A stretch of 64,000 nt of DNA. Origin: Prostheceraeus crozeri (Eukaryota > Platyhelminthes > Polycladida > Euryleptidae). Positions 23,766-36,800 of the stretch are shown here, piece by piece. The DNA lies in the NCBI GenBank assembly GCA_907163375.1, contig CAJQUW010011506.1:186001-250000 (forward strand), given 5' to 3'. The notes beneath the pieces are model-generated. The model made no database searches. It saw only the letters and a list, made by a program, of their open reading frames with translations, and was not told where the DNA came from. Every line of letters begins with the position of its first letter. Positions within the stretch are counted from its first letter, which is position 1. Made by a program: the position numbers and the translations under genes.

Positions 23766-24523
23766 TAGAGATTATCGTAAATTTTCATTCAAATTTAGTG
23801 ACTGATCGAAAGACAAGATTTCAAATTTCTAGATAAACTTAACTCTGCATGTACATTGTCCAATGTGCATTGAACTGCAGATCTAAATTCAATCGTCTTC
23901 TTTTGGTAATTCCAATGATTGAGAGCAGCTATATACTTCCATAGACTAGATCGTCATGCTGATCGCAAATGCAGGTTAAAAAAGTTATTTTCTCATATCA
24001 TCATGTAAAGAAATACTTGGTATTTATTTCGCCGACCGTGGGTAGAAAAGACCAGAACGAGATGTGGCCCAGAGTTTTCAGTCGGGTTCATTAGTCAAGA
24101 CCCAGATTCTTCTGTCATCCGGCCCGTTGCAGATTTAGTTTTTCGACAAGGGCACGACTAGTGGTTTTAATTTTTAGATTTTCCGTTCTGTTCTCATTAG
24201 TCCAGATGGTCAAGAATGTCTGATAAGATTTAAAACTGCATTTGAGATGCATGTGACACTTGACACAAACGATATAACACGGAAAATAAAGGAAATGGTA
24301 ATAGCGAGTACATGTAACAAATTATCAGGTAAACAAAGATCACATTTATTCAATATTAATATATAATTGATTAATATATAAATTATGACATGCGCATAAT
24401 ATGCATCAACTATGTAAATTTCACTTTCATGAATTTGTCTTTTAGTTTTTGAGCATGTATTTTAAATGCAAGAAAATCGCTTCTTTCATTTTTGAACACT
24501 CTTTCACGTGTTTGTCTTTTCAG

Positions 24524-24879
24524 ATGCAGTAAACGCTACGAAACTGAATGCGTCTATCAATGAAATTGATATCTCAAAATGCATTTTCTCAACTGACAAC
24601 TTGATTGGATCTCCAATGGACTCTAAATGGGCAATATTCTTAGTTGGTGACATGTTTTATTCGGACACTCTAGGCTCTCAGTTGCATCAATGGTTCTCAA
24701 CACTAGGCCGTACTTGTGAAAGAACTATTTTGATAGGAGACCCTGGACGTTGGCAGTTTTCGAATTCTCCAATTCGAAATAAGGTTTCACTTAGAATGTC
24801 GTATTCCTTACCAGACGAGGCTGCACTAGAGAACACTATCAATTCAACCTCTGTCTTTTCTTATGTTTATGACGAATAA
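24524..24879 (+). CDS. ETFBKMT: ETFB lysine methyltransferase, coding exon 2
   Basis: Encodes residues 121-238 and the stop. It follows the acceptor TCTTTTCAG ending at 24523. Conserved blocks include AVNATKLN after NDIDP, LVGDMFYSD (160-168) and ILIGDPGRWQF (189-199), which match the post-motif II and IGDPGR blocks of the ETFBKMT family. The end (TSVFSYVYDE) corresponds to the family's TT(S)-V-W C-terminus. No frameshift or internal stop is present, so the gene looks functional and under constraint. The family is absent from some animal lineages. No neighbouring gene in the window is functionally related. Confidence 0.93.
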
Positions 24880-24967
24880 ATGACATTTACCTTTGCTTCC
24901 AATGGTTTTCATCGGTTCATCAACTTAAAGACTTGAACAACTAAGCTTATGGTGATGACTATTTACA

Positions 24968-24973
24968 AATAAA
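24968..24973 (+). promoter_or_regulatory. Candidate poly(A) signal of ETFBKMT
   Basis: Exact AATAAA, 89 bases after the stop codon and on the same strand, giving a short 3' UTR. This is the first canonical hexamer downstream of the gene. Confidence 0.6.
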
Positions 24974-26299
24974 GTAGTTCAATTTTGTTATTACAAGCTA
25001 TTAGTACAATTTCTTAAAATATAGGATAAGATTAATTGGTACTTTTTATATAATGCTAATATAAACTGCAATATGTAGGCCCTACCCGCAGAAATAAATG
25101 CTCAGATTCGTAATAGCCATAGGGTGTTGGCCTATAAATCATTCTATGAAAGTCTCATTTTCAGCCTCGTGCTTCAGCAGAGATTTTTGCAAAATCTCGT
25201 GCTGTCGGCCGGACTAGACTTACAGCCTTCACATTAAGTGTGGTCATTACATGAAGTCATGGCGGAACATGAAAACATAAAATTGTGTAGGCTACTTAAT
25301 TACTCAAATTGCACAAAGGAGCTTAAATATCTCATTATGTTACATTCGTGTATTAAGTAATTCTCCCACGATCACTTGGTAGGCTAAGCGTTCAGGCAAA
25401 ATGGTCATCAAAATAAGAACTTTCGTAATGACAACCTAAATACTGCACCTATTCTTCTTGTGCATGATAAAATGCAGGGAAACAGCAATCATGATAATTT
25501 GCATCCCTTTCTAGACATCACTCAGTAACATCACAAGAGTTTAAATCGGATGATGGTCTGGATATGTGGAAGCGCGACCTTGCAAGAAAAGTGTCTTAAG
25601 CTTGAAATATTGAAATTTGATTAACTAAATTAATTGAAATATTGGTGCACATTAGAGTTTAATTTGTTCGGTTTACAATCATGATGAACGTTGATGACAT
25701 TGATGGCTTGGAAAAGTTTCCCAGACACACGCGCAGCGCAAAATCTTCTCCCTAAGAACGATTCATTATCACCACCTCGTTCTACACAAAACAAGTCATG
25801 TAAAACAATGTCTAAGAGATATTACATAATTTTATTGGCGGAATAACTTATTGATAATATAGAAATTTCTATTGCGGGATCGAGGCATAACTTCATTTTA
25901 AAAAGCAAGCATAGGCCTACATTTGTATGCTTTGAATTATGAATACCGGTAGGCCTACGTGTACGCATGCATTTACCTCACTATTTTCACAAAAATTGCA
26001 TTTAGTTGATGGCTATGTACGAGCTTATACAATTGCACTCATGTGCCTTAACTCTGAAGAGGGGAACCTCGAGCGAAGTTTGAAATATTATAATCAATTG
26101 TTGAAGCAATTTGCAACTGTATTCAAATGATTTCAAGTTTAAAAGAAAGCGCAAACCCGGCTGAGTTCCCTCTCTGAATGGTGACATGCGGCGAGTATCA
26201 ATCTTATACATTCATCCTTTTTCAAAATTCCACCAATTAGTCTATAAATCTGTAGTTAATTTTTGTTATTATTGTTCAATCTGACTCCAAAGGAAAAGC
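24974..26299. other. No gene seen
   Basis: AT-rich. Two TAGGCCTA palindromes lie close together (25912-25919 and 25950-25957). A patch at 25165-25212 with CTCGTGCTGTCGGCCGGAC resembles 38405-38425. The frame at 25939-26130 has no recognisable domain. Confidence 0.35.
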
Positions 26300-26410
26300 A
26301 CAAGTCACCACAATGTAATTCTTCTTTATTTATGTTAACATCAAGTTCGCATCACGTCCGACATCTTCAGACAATCGAGATTAGGTGGTTGGTTATTTAA
26401 CTAAGGCGCG
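26300..26410 (-). repeat. Penelope-like 3' tail fragment (probable)
   Basis: On the minus strand the sequence CTGAAGATGTCGGACGTGAT (26370-26351) is followed by GCGAACTTGATG and then AATAAAG. The TGAAGATG - short stem - GAA - AATAAA order resembles the tails of the PLE copies elsewhere in the window. No coding sequence is attached. Confidence 0.35.
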
Positions 26411-26464
26411 CGCAGCATGGCCGCCGACGTTCTAGACAAACTCAGATAATAAAACGTTTTAAAC

Positions 26465-26510
26465 AAGAATACATGGGCACGCTGAGGAAGAATACATGGG
26501 CACGCTGAGG
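26465..26510 (+). repeat. Tandem duplication, 23 bp x 2
   Basis: Two adjacent identical copies of a 23-bp unit starting AAGAATACATGGGCACGCTG (26465-26487 and 26488-26510). The lack of divergence implies a recent slippage event. Confidence 0.85.
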
Positions 26511-28394
26511 AAGATAACTATGACATGAATAGTTTAACGATGAGGTGATGATAATTTAACTACTATTACAATTATACACATAAAAGATGATACTTAATAA
26601 CAGAAAGAAGTAGCTAACACAAAAGTAGCACTATTATCAAGAGATAGAGATAAAAAGTTTGTTAGATTCACAGTAATACACTTTTCGTAAAATGCAGTTA
26701 AAGTTGAATATCCTACAAATCGTAGCCACTGCCATAACTCGAAATTCCAAAAATATTGATATTGATAAACACGAGCCAGTTCACCTTTAGGCTAATGCTT
26801 TCCAAAACCTTAGAATATGAAGAAACTTGCCTACTGAACTTAATCTGGCCTGCGGCTAAATGCTTATCGACCATGAAAGTGATTCACTTATTTGAGTACC
26901 CATATGTTCAACTCCTTCTGAAATGTTAGGGATAAAATGGGCTGACGGAAGTTGTTCACTTCGTTTTCGTCATTTAGTGTGAGCTTTTAGTCATAGGCTA
27001 ATAAAGGTAATGTTCTGCAATGTGTTGCAAGGTATCAATTCTGCAAAGTGCTCAAATTCCGTCAACCCTCTACATTATCTCATTCACATATTTAATCCAA
27101 CTTAACATATAAATCATCCAATAAATACAAAATGCATTACTAAATTAAGTTCTTGTAATTGCAGTTAAACGCGCGAACGTGCATGGTGAGGCATCCATGC
27201 ATTCATCAAATTAGCAATATGCACGAAGGGATTTCATCCAACAGCCGAAACCTACTTGGAGGAAAGTATCGTCTGCTATCTCATCCATAATCTATAATCG
27301 ATCATTTTAACCAGTGCACATATTCTAGCCTACACACATTATAGGGCATCCGAAGCAGAATGACCACATGGAGCGTTTGATCAGAGCATGAATGGTACAC
27401 GCGGAGAAAATGAAGTACTTCATATTTGCTTTTGATCTATTTCTTATATTTTTGTTGCAATAAATCAAGTCTTTGATGTTCTACGAGTAGTTCAAGCATT
27501 TTCTTTGATTATGCGATGTCTTTTGCTTCAAATCCTAAAATTTTTGCTTATTGCCCCATTAATTTCGTTTAAGTGTTGGGTGAAGTGAATTGTCCGGCAT
27601 CACGTCATATTTGTAGATCTAACAACTGATTTGCAGAGAGTACTTTCAAAGGTAGCGGGACATAACAGAACGATCTGTACTGTAATCGCTTGTTGACAGG
27701 CGGTCAGTTGCTTGTTTAGAAAAATATCAAAAGTTCACAAGGAGGCCTGAATTAAATCAACCAATATTTGATAGCAATAAATGATAACTCATCATACCGG
27801 AACCCTTTCGTAGATCCTTATACAAAAAGGTGTCGTAGATCAAAAGTGAAAATATATATTCTATTTAATATTGACAAACATCGTAAAAATTTTCAAAAAG
27901 GAAATGTATAAATACAGTTTGGAATGAAAGTGTAAATCAACACAATGAGATATTTGACATAAATCCAAAATGTTTCAGATTTCTGAGCCTTTTCATCTTT
28001 TATAACATCTCCTTTGAGCTGAGTTTGTTCCTTGTTAGTGTTTCATCTTCCATTTGGTCTAGTTTCAAATAATTCCATTTTGAATTCGATCTGGCGATGT
28101 AGGTAGGTTCCATCCAAATAACCATTCACAATTTGTATTTTGTCGTAATGATAACAGTCAGCTATCATTTTTCTCGAATGACGAATATATATCTATGACA
28201 CTTCATCTCATATTTCACCACGTGCCATCCAACATATTGAGAAGCATATCAAAAATCCAGAAATCATCAGCGATCCCTGATAGCATTTCTGCAAAGCAAA
28301 GATTCATTAGTACTTACTCAATATCATAATGTCAATTAGATATTTGATATTTAAAACTTAGGCAAATTGTTTATCTTCAATCGTAATATCGGAG
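26511..28394. other. No gene seen
   Basis: AT-rich intergenic sequence. I see no open frame with a domain, no tRNA and no further repeat that I could delimit. Confidence 0.4.
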
Positions 28395-28571
28395 AGCACC
28401 ACCCAAAACATTTTCGAAAACTACAATCATCGCGAGGCACCTCTTATCTAATTAGTCAGACATCTTCAGGCGCAATCATCTGCTCCATAGTGCGCCTGAA
28501 GATGTTTTATTGATCAGACGAAAGGTGCCTCGCGATAATTGCAGTTTTCGAAATTTTTTTTGGGTGGTGCT
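28395..28571. repeat. Hairpin of inverted PLE-tail-like arms
   Basis: Arms 28395-28474 and 28491-28571 are inverted complements with several mismatches around a 16-bp spacer. Outer ends read AGCACCACCC and GGGTGGTGCT. The right arm contains CCTGAAGATG (28495-28504), then GACGAAAGGTGCC, a core order similar to PLE tails. It may be two PLE tails fused tail-to-tail or a MITE. No flanking duplication was found. Confidence 0.55.
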
Positions 28572-29414
28572 GTCTGAAATTAAGAATAGATACTGTCCAT
28601 CTTGAACGAACAAATTTTTTAATCATTTGTACTAAACACCCTCACCCCGTTGAGGGAAGGGGGCAAAGATCTCCCCGTCCCCTTGGAGACCTAGCAGAAG
28701 GAGACCTTTCCCACAAAAGGTCTATGCACAATTCAGACAATTTCGAATATGTTATTGTTAGATCATTGCAGGCCTATAGGCCTATCATTGTTATGAGGTT
28801 AAATCATCAATATGTTTCATTTTAAATCAAAAATGTTCAAATTTTGCGGATGTATTAACTGTACTTTTGAAACGTCATTTATTTGAACTTTCAGTGGAAC
28901 AATTTCAAAAATATTTTAAAAGCTTATCGAAAATACGTTAAAAATAAACTACTGAGAAACGCTGGGGCGAAAAAACGCTTCCTCCCCCCTCCGATGGGAC
29001 GAAGGTTATTTAATGGATAATTAATATGATAAAACACATGTGTATTTTTTCCGAAAGTAGTGGGCTGGGCGGTAGGCCTACAATGTTTTCCATTTATACT
29101 TGTGGAGATGGGAAAGTCAATAAATAGATATTATTAGGAAATTTCGTGACGCAAATCACATGATGTTGAGAGGCTTAAGTGAATACACACATTCAGTTGG
29201 GTTCTAAGGCTGCGCACGAATCACGAGGAACGAAGGCTTTCCTCGCCATGTTAATGCGAGCGTGCGATGTGCGACCATACTCGAATTCTAGAATTGGAAT
29301 TTCTTTAACGTGTTATATGTAAATGTAGGCTACATTACATAAAATACAAATATAATGAGCGCTATATGCACTGAATGGGTGCATTTTAAATCTTCATCTA
29401 AAGATAGTGAATTT
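28572..29414. other. No gene seen
   Basis: Mostly AT-rich, with a short G/C-homopolymer patch at 28630-28710 and two TAGGCCTA palindromes (28777-28784, 29073-29080). Confidence 0.35.
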
Positions 29415-30970
29415 TAAATTGTCATCTAAGGAAACGTACGTAGCAGAAATATATGGTTTACCTAAACTCAACAAAAATATTGTTCCATTACGTCCAGTTG
29501 CCTCTCTGATTGACACTCCAACGCATTTCCTAGCAAAGTAGCTTCATCAAAAACTTTTATCTCAACCATATTAATTTTCAGTGAACAATTCAAACCAGTA
29601 TTTAAAGCAATTGAATTCAATGGCACTTGAAGAAAACGAGCTAATGGCTAGCTTTGCTTTGGTATATCTCTCTATCCATCTATTCCACTAGATCTTGCAA
29701 AATCTTGTGTTTCTGAAAAACTATACCGGAAGAAGTTACACCTTCACATATCTCTCTTTGCTAGGATACTTTTTTCTCATTCAAAGAAGAATATTTTGAG
29801 CAGATCAAAGGAACTCCTATGGGGTCACCAATTTCTGGATTTCTTTCAGAATTAGTCATGCAAAAACTTAAATCGTCTGAATTTTGCACTTTACAACCAA
29901 AATTTTGGATTCGATATGTTGATGACGAATTTGCAATCATTAAGAAAAATTCCATTCAACAAATGCTGAACACACTCAACTCCTTTCATCCATATCTCAA
30001 GTTCACACATGAAATTGAAAACTCCAATAACATTGCATTCCTAGACGTTTTAATAACGTGCTCAATCGACGGATCTTTGAATATTTCTGTATCTAGAAAG
30101 AGAGCTTACGATGGATGCATTCTTCGATTTGATAGCAATCACCCAACTGTTCACAAAAAGAATTCAGTTAGAACTTTATTTCAAAGAGTCATATCACACT
30201 GCAACACAGAACAATCTAAAAAGGATGAAATTCAGTATTTATATCAACATTTTAAGGATAATTGTCATCCGAAATCTTTTGTTTCAAGACTTTGGGAAGA
30301 ACTGAAATCAAAACAACAAACTGTCAATCAAAGTAGTGCGACACACTTCTCATAAAGACACATTTTTTACACTGCCTTATGTACGAGGAATTTCGAGAAC
30401 AGCCGCCCGAAAATTTCGTCAACACAACATCAACATCGCTCATCAACCAACAAACACAAGTCGGTCAGTATTTGGTTAACCAAAACGTAAGAAATCAGAC
30501 TCAGATAAACGCAACGCAATATTTAAATGTAGAATGCCATGTCAAAATTGCAATTCAGAACACATTGGATAAACAGGCAAACAACTTAAGGCTCGCAATA
30601 TCCAAGAGACAGGTCATAATTTCAATTGGGAACAAACCAAAAGTTTGAATACATCTCAACATCGCCATGGATGACTGTCTATGGAAGCATGGTGTTCTAA
30701 TAATAATTCCATCAATTGCCATATTCATCTTGAATATATATATCATTGTATGTTCATCTTCGTCAACAGCTAGTGTAATAAGGAGAGCTAAATTTTTGTT
30801 TTCTTTTATCAGCACATAAGGTACACGGGACTATATTAGCATAGTTTCATCATTTTCATGTAAATTTCATAATAATGTTTTGTAATACTTCTGTCACCCT
30901 ATCTTGCCTGATGACGTGTTGTAGTTGCAATAACAAAACTATGTGAATAAAAAATAATTTATCTTGATTG
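29415..30970 (+). pseudogene. Decayed Penelope-like retroelement with reverse transcriptase and GIY-YIG parts
   Basis: Ordered PLE blocks appear across several frames. YGLPKLNKNIVPLRPVAS (from about 29453) is the RT finger motif. IPLDLAKSCVSEKLY (about 29680) and KGTPMGSPISGFLSELV follow, and RYVDDEFA carries the catalytic YVDD at 29915-29926. Next are LDVLITC, then the linker LPYVRGISRTAARKFRQHN (about 30374). The GIY-YIG end comes last: CRMPCQNCNSEHIG, TGHNFNWEQTK and HRHGWLSMEAWC (to about 30700). A tail near 30900 has an exact CTGATGA followed by AATAAA. The longest intact frame is 178 codons (29819-30355). Frameshifts and stops elsewhere, and loss of the GIY-YIG start, make it inactive. 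PLEs copy their RNA with an RT related to telomerase and a GIY-YIG endonuclease. Confidence 0.82.
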
Positions 30971-33046
30971 AGCTATTTTCACAAGTAACATGTGTATCAT
31001 GTACATCATCAACATATTAATTCCGTGACAGGTGGACCTAAATTAGTGGGCCAGCTTGTGAAATGAAAAGTCTGTGTTGGTTAAATTTTGTTTCTGAGTA
31101 TTTGGTTTCAGATTTAGTAATGGACGCTTCAAATTGATAATTACGACAACTAAGATTTTATTCTTAATTCTCACGAGATTGAAGCAAATTCTTATTTTGA
31201 GATCCATATAGTATTTAAAGTTTTGTCATCCATCCAAAAATGGCAAGACTTTCGCTCTTTTGGTTCATTGAATTATTGTACGAGTATTTCACATTTTTTG
31301 TCATTAGTTACCTACTGTTGCAGGGTTCAAGAAAACAGGGCATGATTGAAAAATGCTTTTTCCTAATTTTCAAATAATGAAATTCGAATTAAAATTTACT
31401 TATGCAAACTAATGTATTAAGCCTATGTACCATAACATTCCGTTCGATCATGGATAAGACATGCACACGAGTCATGGATCTTCGGCGCCGTGTACTGATC
31501 CGAACCACATTGCAAAATTCTATGTTATGAATGGAAATATCCTGTAGATGTTTCTCAAGTAGTAAATCATATATCATTTTGCCTCAAATGGCATTACACT
31601 AACATATTTAATAGCCTTGCGTTACGGCAGCATTAGTTAATACATGTATGGTCTTAATTAATAATCATGTTGTGTACAACAGCTTGTCAAAATATGACCG
31701 CTGTTAAACTCTACTCAAATTGTAACCCACTAATAACTATGCTGCTTGGAGAATCGGTTTTTGCATCATTCCCTACATCAATAGTGCCACGGTCGTAATG
31801 AGAAGTATGTGTTGTACTACAGTCAACGTGCTCTACAAGTCCACATCAAACTACTCCATTAACCCTATCAAGACCGGAGGGGAGCACTGTGCCCCCTCTA
31901 TCAACTTCTTTTTAAGTCTCCTAAATTACGTACGATAAAAGTTCAATTTTGTGTGACTTTTAGTTTGCATGTATGTTGAACTTTCAATAAAAATATGGAC
32001 AAAATTGCCTTTCTGTGAGGTCAGTTTTAAAGGTCATTTTAAAAAGTACTTTTTTTAGTAAATTGATGATTATATTTAGAGCAGCATTGATTATTGATAT
32101 AATGTTTCTGCATCATATATCACCAGATGATATACAATATACATGTGTATTTCGATGAAAAATGTATCATCTTGTCATCTCAGAAAGGCAAGGTAAAAAA
32201 TAGGCCTATTACTATGCGACATCGTTCATATCATAGTATTCCATCTTCTCAGATTTAGGAAGCACCATACTTTATACTTAGTGATTTATAGCTAAACCCG
32301 TGGTAATTGCTAATAACCTAGAAATAATGTAGTACTACTTGTACTACTATAAAACGCAAAAATAAGAATTTTTATTTATAACCCACGTTATTATCCTATC
32401 TGTAGGAGCACAGCTCCTCTTCGCATTACTTTCTACCTCTTTGATTGTTTACATTGCTTGCTCATTCTGAAGTGATGTCTATAAAATCCGCCTTGATCGA
32501 AGTGGTGTTAACTAAGCTTAGGCTGCTTGAGAAACACCCAGTTTATAGATATCATAATCCGGGCCTTTTTTAATCCTAATATTGTTTACAATCTCCCGCT
32601 AATGGATTGCTGCACTAATTTATCTGCGCAAATATTCTAAAATTTTTTGAGAACGATTATTTCACATCAAAACATGATAGCTACTATTTAGAAAATCGCA
32701 AATTATCCAAATGAAATATTGCGCAACTCATCAAGTAGACACGCGTTGGGAATGTAGTTCAGAGAATAAAAAATCAGTTGGTGCATAGCCTACCTGTCGA
32801 ACGTTTGAAATATTCTCAATCTTTACTTGCATCTCATCTCCTATTACCCGTAATCTCTCTGCTATTTTTTCCTCCCAACAGCTGAAAAGCAAAGACAAAT
32901 GTTGGCAATGATTTTTTTTGTTTTAAGTCAAGTCACACGAACCTGCAAACTCGCCTGCCAGGCGAAGAACACGAGCAACTGTCTCGATAACTGCTTGAAG
33001 GCATTGTTCCAGTATAATATCTGCAAATTTTAAGAAGTTTTACCGA
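30971..33046. other. No gene seen
   Basis: AT-rich with no recognised coding region. TTAACCCTATCAAGACCGG at 31859-31877 resembles a piggyBac-type end but has no partner. One TAGGCCTA lies at 32201-32208. Confidence 0.35.
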
Positions 33047-33099
33047 ATGATAACTTTAAATAAGAAAAGTGTGGCGAACTTTTCACCACAGCATGTGTC

Positions 33100-33230
33100 G
33101 TTGTGGCTTCGACCTCCTCTCAAACTCACTACGTTGTGGATGCAGGCAGAACATGTACTGTACATTGGGAGGACATCGAATTCCATGATCGCCAGATCCA
33201 GAGACAATGTTCCTAAGTGGTTAACTGATT
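33100..33230 (+). pseudogene. GIY-YIG endonuclease scrap of a Penelope-like element
   Basis: Encodes VLYIGRTSNSMIARSRDNVP, where YIGRT is the second half of a GIY-YIG catalytic signature, followed by an Arg-containing helix and VPKWL. PLE C-termini read YIG.T...L..R...H at this point. Upstream residues are frameshifted, and no reverse transcriptase is attached. Short length keeps confidence modest. Confidence 0.45.
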
Positions 33231-33686
33231 ACACACACAGGGCCTTTATAATAATAAGCATTTATTGGTAGACAAACAGCCACGGCTGATCATAATACAT
33301 ATAAAGGGATAAAAGAGCATATAAAAAGGTATTAATCACCTTTGTAAGACCAAGGGGAACCAAAAAGGCGTGTGCTACTAGTTGTGACGCCGTTAATTTT
33401 TATTGTTAAATGATTAGCTGTCACTGATCATTGCATGATCAATGTCCGGACAACCTTTATTTAAATACCTTTAATCAATGTAGGCCTACCTTTAAATTGC
33501 ATTTGCAGGCTTATTTGTATAGGTCTTCCCGATTAAATCTAACACCTAGTCAAACTAAATATTACAATTGCTCATATGAACATATGTAGTCAGAACATAT
33601 GTAGATTCGATGGGACGCATTGATTGCAAGCCTTATTGTAATCATATCAAATACAACCTGTCAGATAAAGTGTTGATTCTTATTCT

Positions 33687-33820
33687 TAAAATATAAGAAT
33701 ATTTTTACTATTATCCGCAAATATTTTCATTCTAAATCTATCCAATTCATCGATAAAATATAAGAATATTTTTACTATTATCCGCAAATATTTTCATTCT
33801 AAATCTATCCAATTCATCGT
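33687..33820 (+). repeat. Tandem duplication, 67 bp x 2
   Basis: Two head-to-tail copies of a 67-bp AT-rich unit beginning TAAAATATAAGAATATTTTT (33687-33753 and 33754-33820) differ only near the junction base. The near identity indicates a recent duplication. Confidence 0.9.
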
Positions 33821-36800
33821 TAGAGCTTTCTGCTTAATGAATGAAGAAGGCTAATGAAGGATATTGTACTAATGAAGCAGGTGTTGCACACATTTCAACA
33901 ATAAACATTTTAATTAAAGTGCATGTATTTTATAATTTGCAGAAAGGAATTTAAACAGTCACTGATAGTGCCATGTTAAGTCATGTCATCGTACAAAATA
34001 TATTGATTTGGACTGTGAATCTTAATAAGAGTGAGCAACTTGACGAATATATATACATTGAATTTTCTTGTTCGAAACAACATAATTTGGATCACGGACG
34101 AATAGAAAAGCAAATTAATAATACCATCTAAATATCCTTCAGTTCCGGTCACTTCAGGAAAGATTGAGTTTTAATGCGCCACACCGTACGTTTCACAAAG
34201 AATTCCTGGATTATCCGTGCATCATAATGAGACATAGGCCCTACACATTCATTTTCCAATTATGGACTTCGACGTTATCAGGGGGATGATGTCCGACATT
34301 TTAGTACACAGGACTATGGCTATCCATGTCCATCGTTGCTCGTAAAGATGGGTGGCAGAACCCCATGCTTGATAACCGATCATGTCACTCAGTCAAGGTT
34401 TCGTAGTTCTAAAATTTTGAAGCATCTATGAAATTGACAGGACTTCGACTGCGGGCTTCGATGCGACTCTGACTCAACTGATTTATATTGGATTTGATAG
34501 GTCTTCTGATTTTAGTGAGGTTCCCATGAGGTTTTAATATAATGTGTAATTTTATGCTCATATCAATCTCAATTTCAGTTAAGTTAGCTATCCGCACTCT
34601 CACTTTAATGCAATAATTTCCGTCATTTACTTATTAACTGTAAACATATATAATTCAATTATTGTTCTAGCTCCTTTTACAGATTTTAAAATTCTTTGTA
34701 TCGATATTGCTGCAAACAGTAGTGTGCATGTACACATAGCTTAATTAAAACGTCGCGCAAGCCTTCATGCACAAGCTAATCAAAGAGATGAATTGTTGCT
34801 TTTGATTTGTTGCTACATGTTCTGTACATACCTTGATTTTGCCGTAAACGCTGTAATCAGGGAATTTGTTGCCTTTACATGTATCTTGATTCGAGGGTGC
34901 TTTAATCAAGGTAGTTCCCTCATATTAAGAGAAGTTCTACACACAGCACACAAGTCGTGCCTACATTGTCAGAGACAATGCATACTTTCAGCCACGCAAT
35001 GTGATAGCACGACATCTAGTCGAACATTATAATTACGAGTATGCCCGATGAAACAATGTTGCCATACCATATAGGCCTAGTAATCAAAACGTTACTCTCC
35101 GAGGAACGGCAATTTTCTCGATCTGCTAGAATGTGTGTCCACAGTGCTTTCCGCTAAATGGCATCAAAGAGAAAGCACCCAAAGTTTATGTCGAAAGCTG
35201 CTAGAAATTAAACATACACACAAAAACTTCCAGTTTACACTACAGGACTTCGGTTTCTGGCTCCTTCTAACTTCGAATAGAGACTATTATATTTCAACCT
35301 GAAATGCCCATGACCATAGCTTTTGGTATGTTTACATTTGATTTTGATTTTAAAAAAAATATTGAATTACTTGACCATGATGCACAGTAATACAATTTGA
35401 ACTATATAAAATGTTGGTAATTGCAAACTTCTTTTTCGATAGCCAAACTGGAGCATTCTGTTCAATTATTTGACTTTCAAGGTCATACTTCCAACATCTT
35501 TTATTTTCAGATTTTATGCTAAGGAATTATTGCCCTAATAATCACAAGATATGCAGACAGATGAGTATATGAGAAATTCTTGTCTGTTCCGAAACGACTC
35601 GCACAATGAGCCAAAGTCTATATTATTGGTGATTGATACCAAATCGTGTGTTCGGATTTAACCATGTGTTCCATTTACGTCATAGAACCTGTCATGCAAT
35701 TTACGAAAATAAATGATGGTAACGTGGCAAGTGGTCCATTGGAACTTTTGTCAGCAAAATCAGCTCAAAGCCATGATTTTTAACATGTGTCTGTGTATGC
35801 TGCAGCATCACCCCGTGCACGATAAATTGAGATATTTGGCTTAGAAAGCATTCTAAAGATATCTCAATAAAAATATGCCTCCCTCATGTGGTGAATCTGG
35901 AGGACCTTATGCTGTGGTGGCTTGCCAAAATGGCAGCTTCGATCATTTAGCAGTAAAAATTAAAGTGAAGATAATTTAAAAAATAAACTCCTTCTGTAAA
36001 CAAAAAGATGGACTGGCAATCGCTTCAGTAGTTGCAAGTTCAAGTTTGCCAGAACATCTTCTTATGATAGAAAAGGCGGTGATTGTTGACATCACATCAT
36101 TAGCTGCCATTGGCTAGCTACCATAGCAGGTCCGCCAGATTCACCTTAATAAAAATGATTTTATCGTTCATGTGAAAAAGTATCACCTTCGGATTTTCGA
36201 ATGTTAATACATGAAAAGTAGGCCATCCATTTTTGCACAAGGGTCAATTCATGTGGTTTCAACCTATGCATGTAAGTCGAAAATTACTGTGGATTACTGA
36301 GATTACATGTTTTTCAATGTCATTAATATTCATCAGCTTTTCTCCCATACGTTTAAGTAGAGGGTCCGTGAAATATTTCTGATCAATTGCAAAACAAAAT
36401 GCATGCCCTTGATGACAAATTTCTGAAAAATTTAAAGAGATTTCAAACTTTACAGCTCTGATCCCTCGACAAAACAGATAATCATTCTCTAACTGCTGTA
36501 AAACAAAATTGCTATTCGACGCACAATGTATCTTCCTTTCTATCATGTCAATAGAAAATACAAACATATCTCATTTTCCTAAATTTATCTACGTATATAA
36601 TGAAAATGCACAGTTTCTAGGTGTACAAGACTCGTGTAAGCACTACGTGTGTACGATTAGGTAAGAATTGCTGTTGCCTATGTCCTGCATGGAGAAATAC
36701 GAGTAAATAGCTATCTCACCTTCTGTCAGTCTGCAACTTCTTCGAACGTCGGCAACGAGCGCTTTTGAGAAGATTATCCGCACAGTCACTTAAAATCTCC

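Larger units (their letters stand above)
22144..24523 (+). other. ETFBKMT intron (GT..AG), invaded by repeats
   Basis: Starts GTAAGT and ends TTTGTCTTTTCAG. The splice joins codon 121 as C plus AT (His), keeping the frame, and the protein alignment is continuous across it. The intron holds a minus-strand LINE fragment (22990-23200), a hAT-like patch (23681-23765) and otherwise AT-rich sequence without genes. Confidence 0.9.

Noticed and set aside
31859-31877. TTAACCCTATCAAGACCGG, like a piggyBac-type end with TTAA
   Set aside because: No matching inverted end followed by TTAA was found within several kb, so it is not supportable as an element.
36259-36567. 102-codon minus-strand frame
   Set aside because: No recognisable domain, no splice context, AT-rich flanks. 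Length is within chance expectation for this much sequence on two strands.
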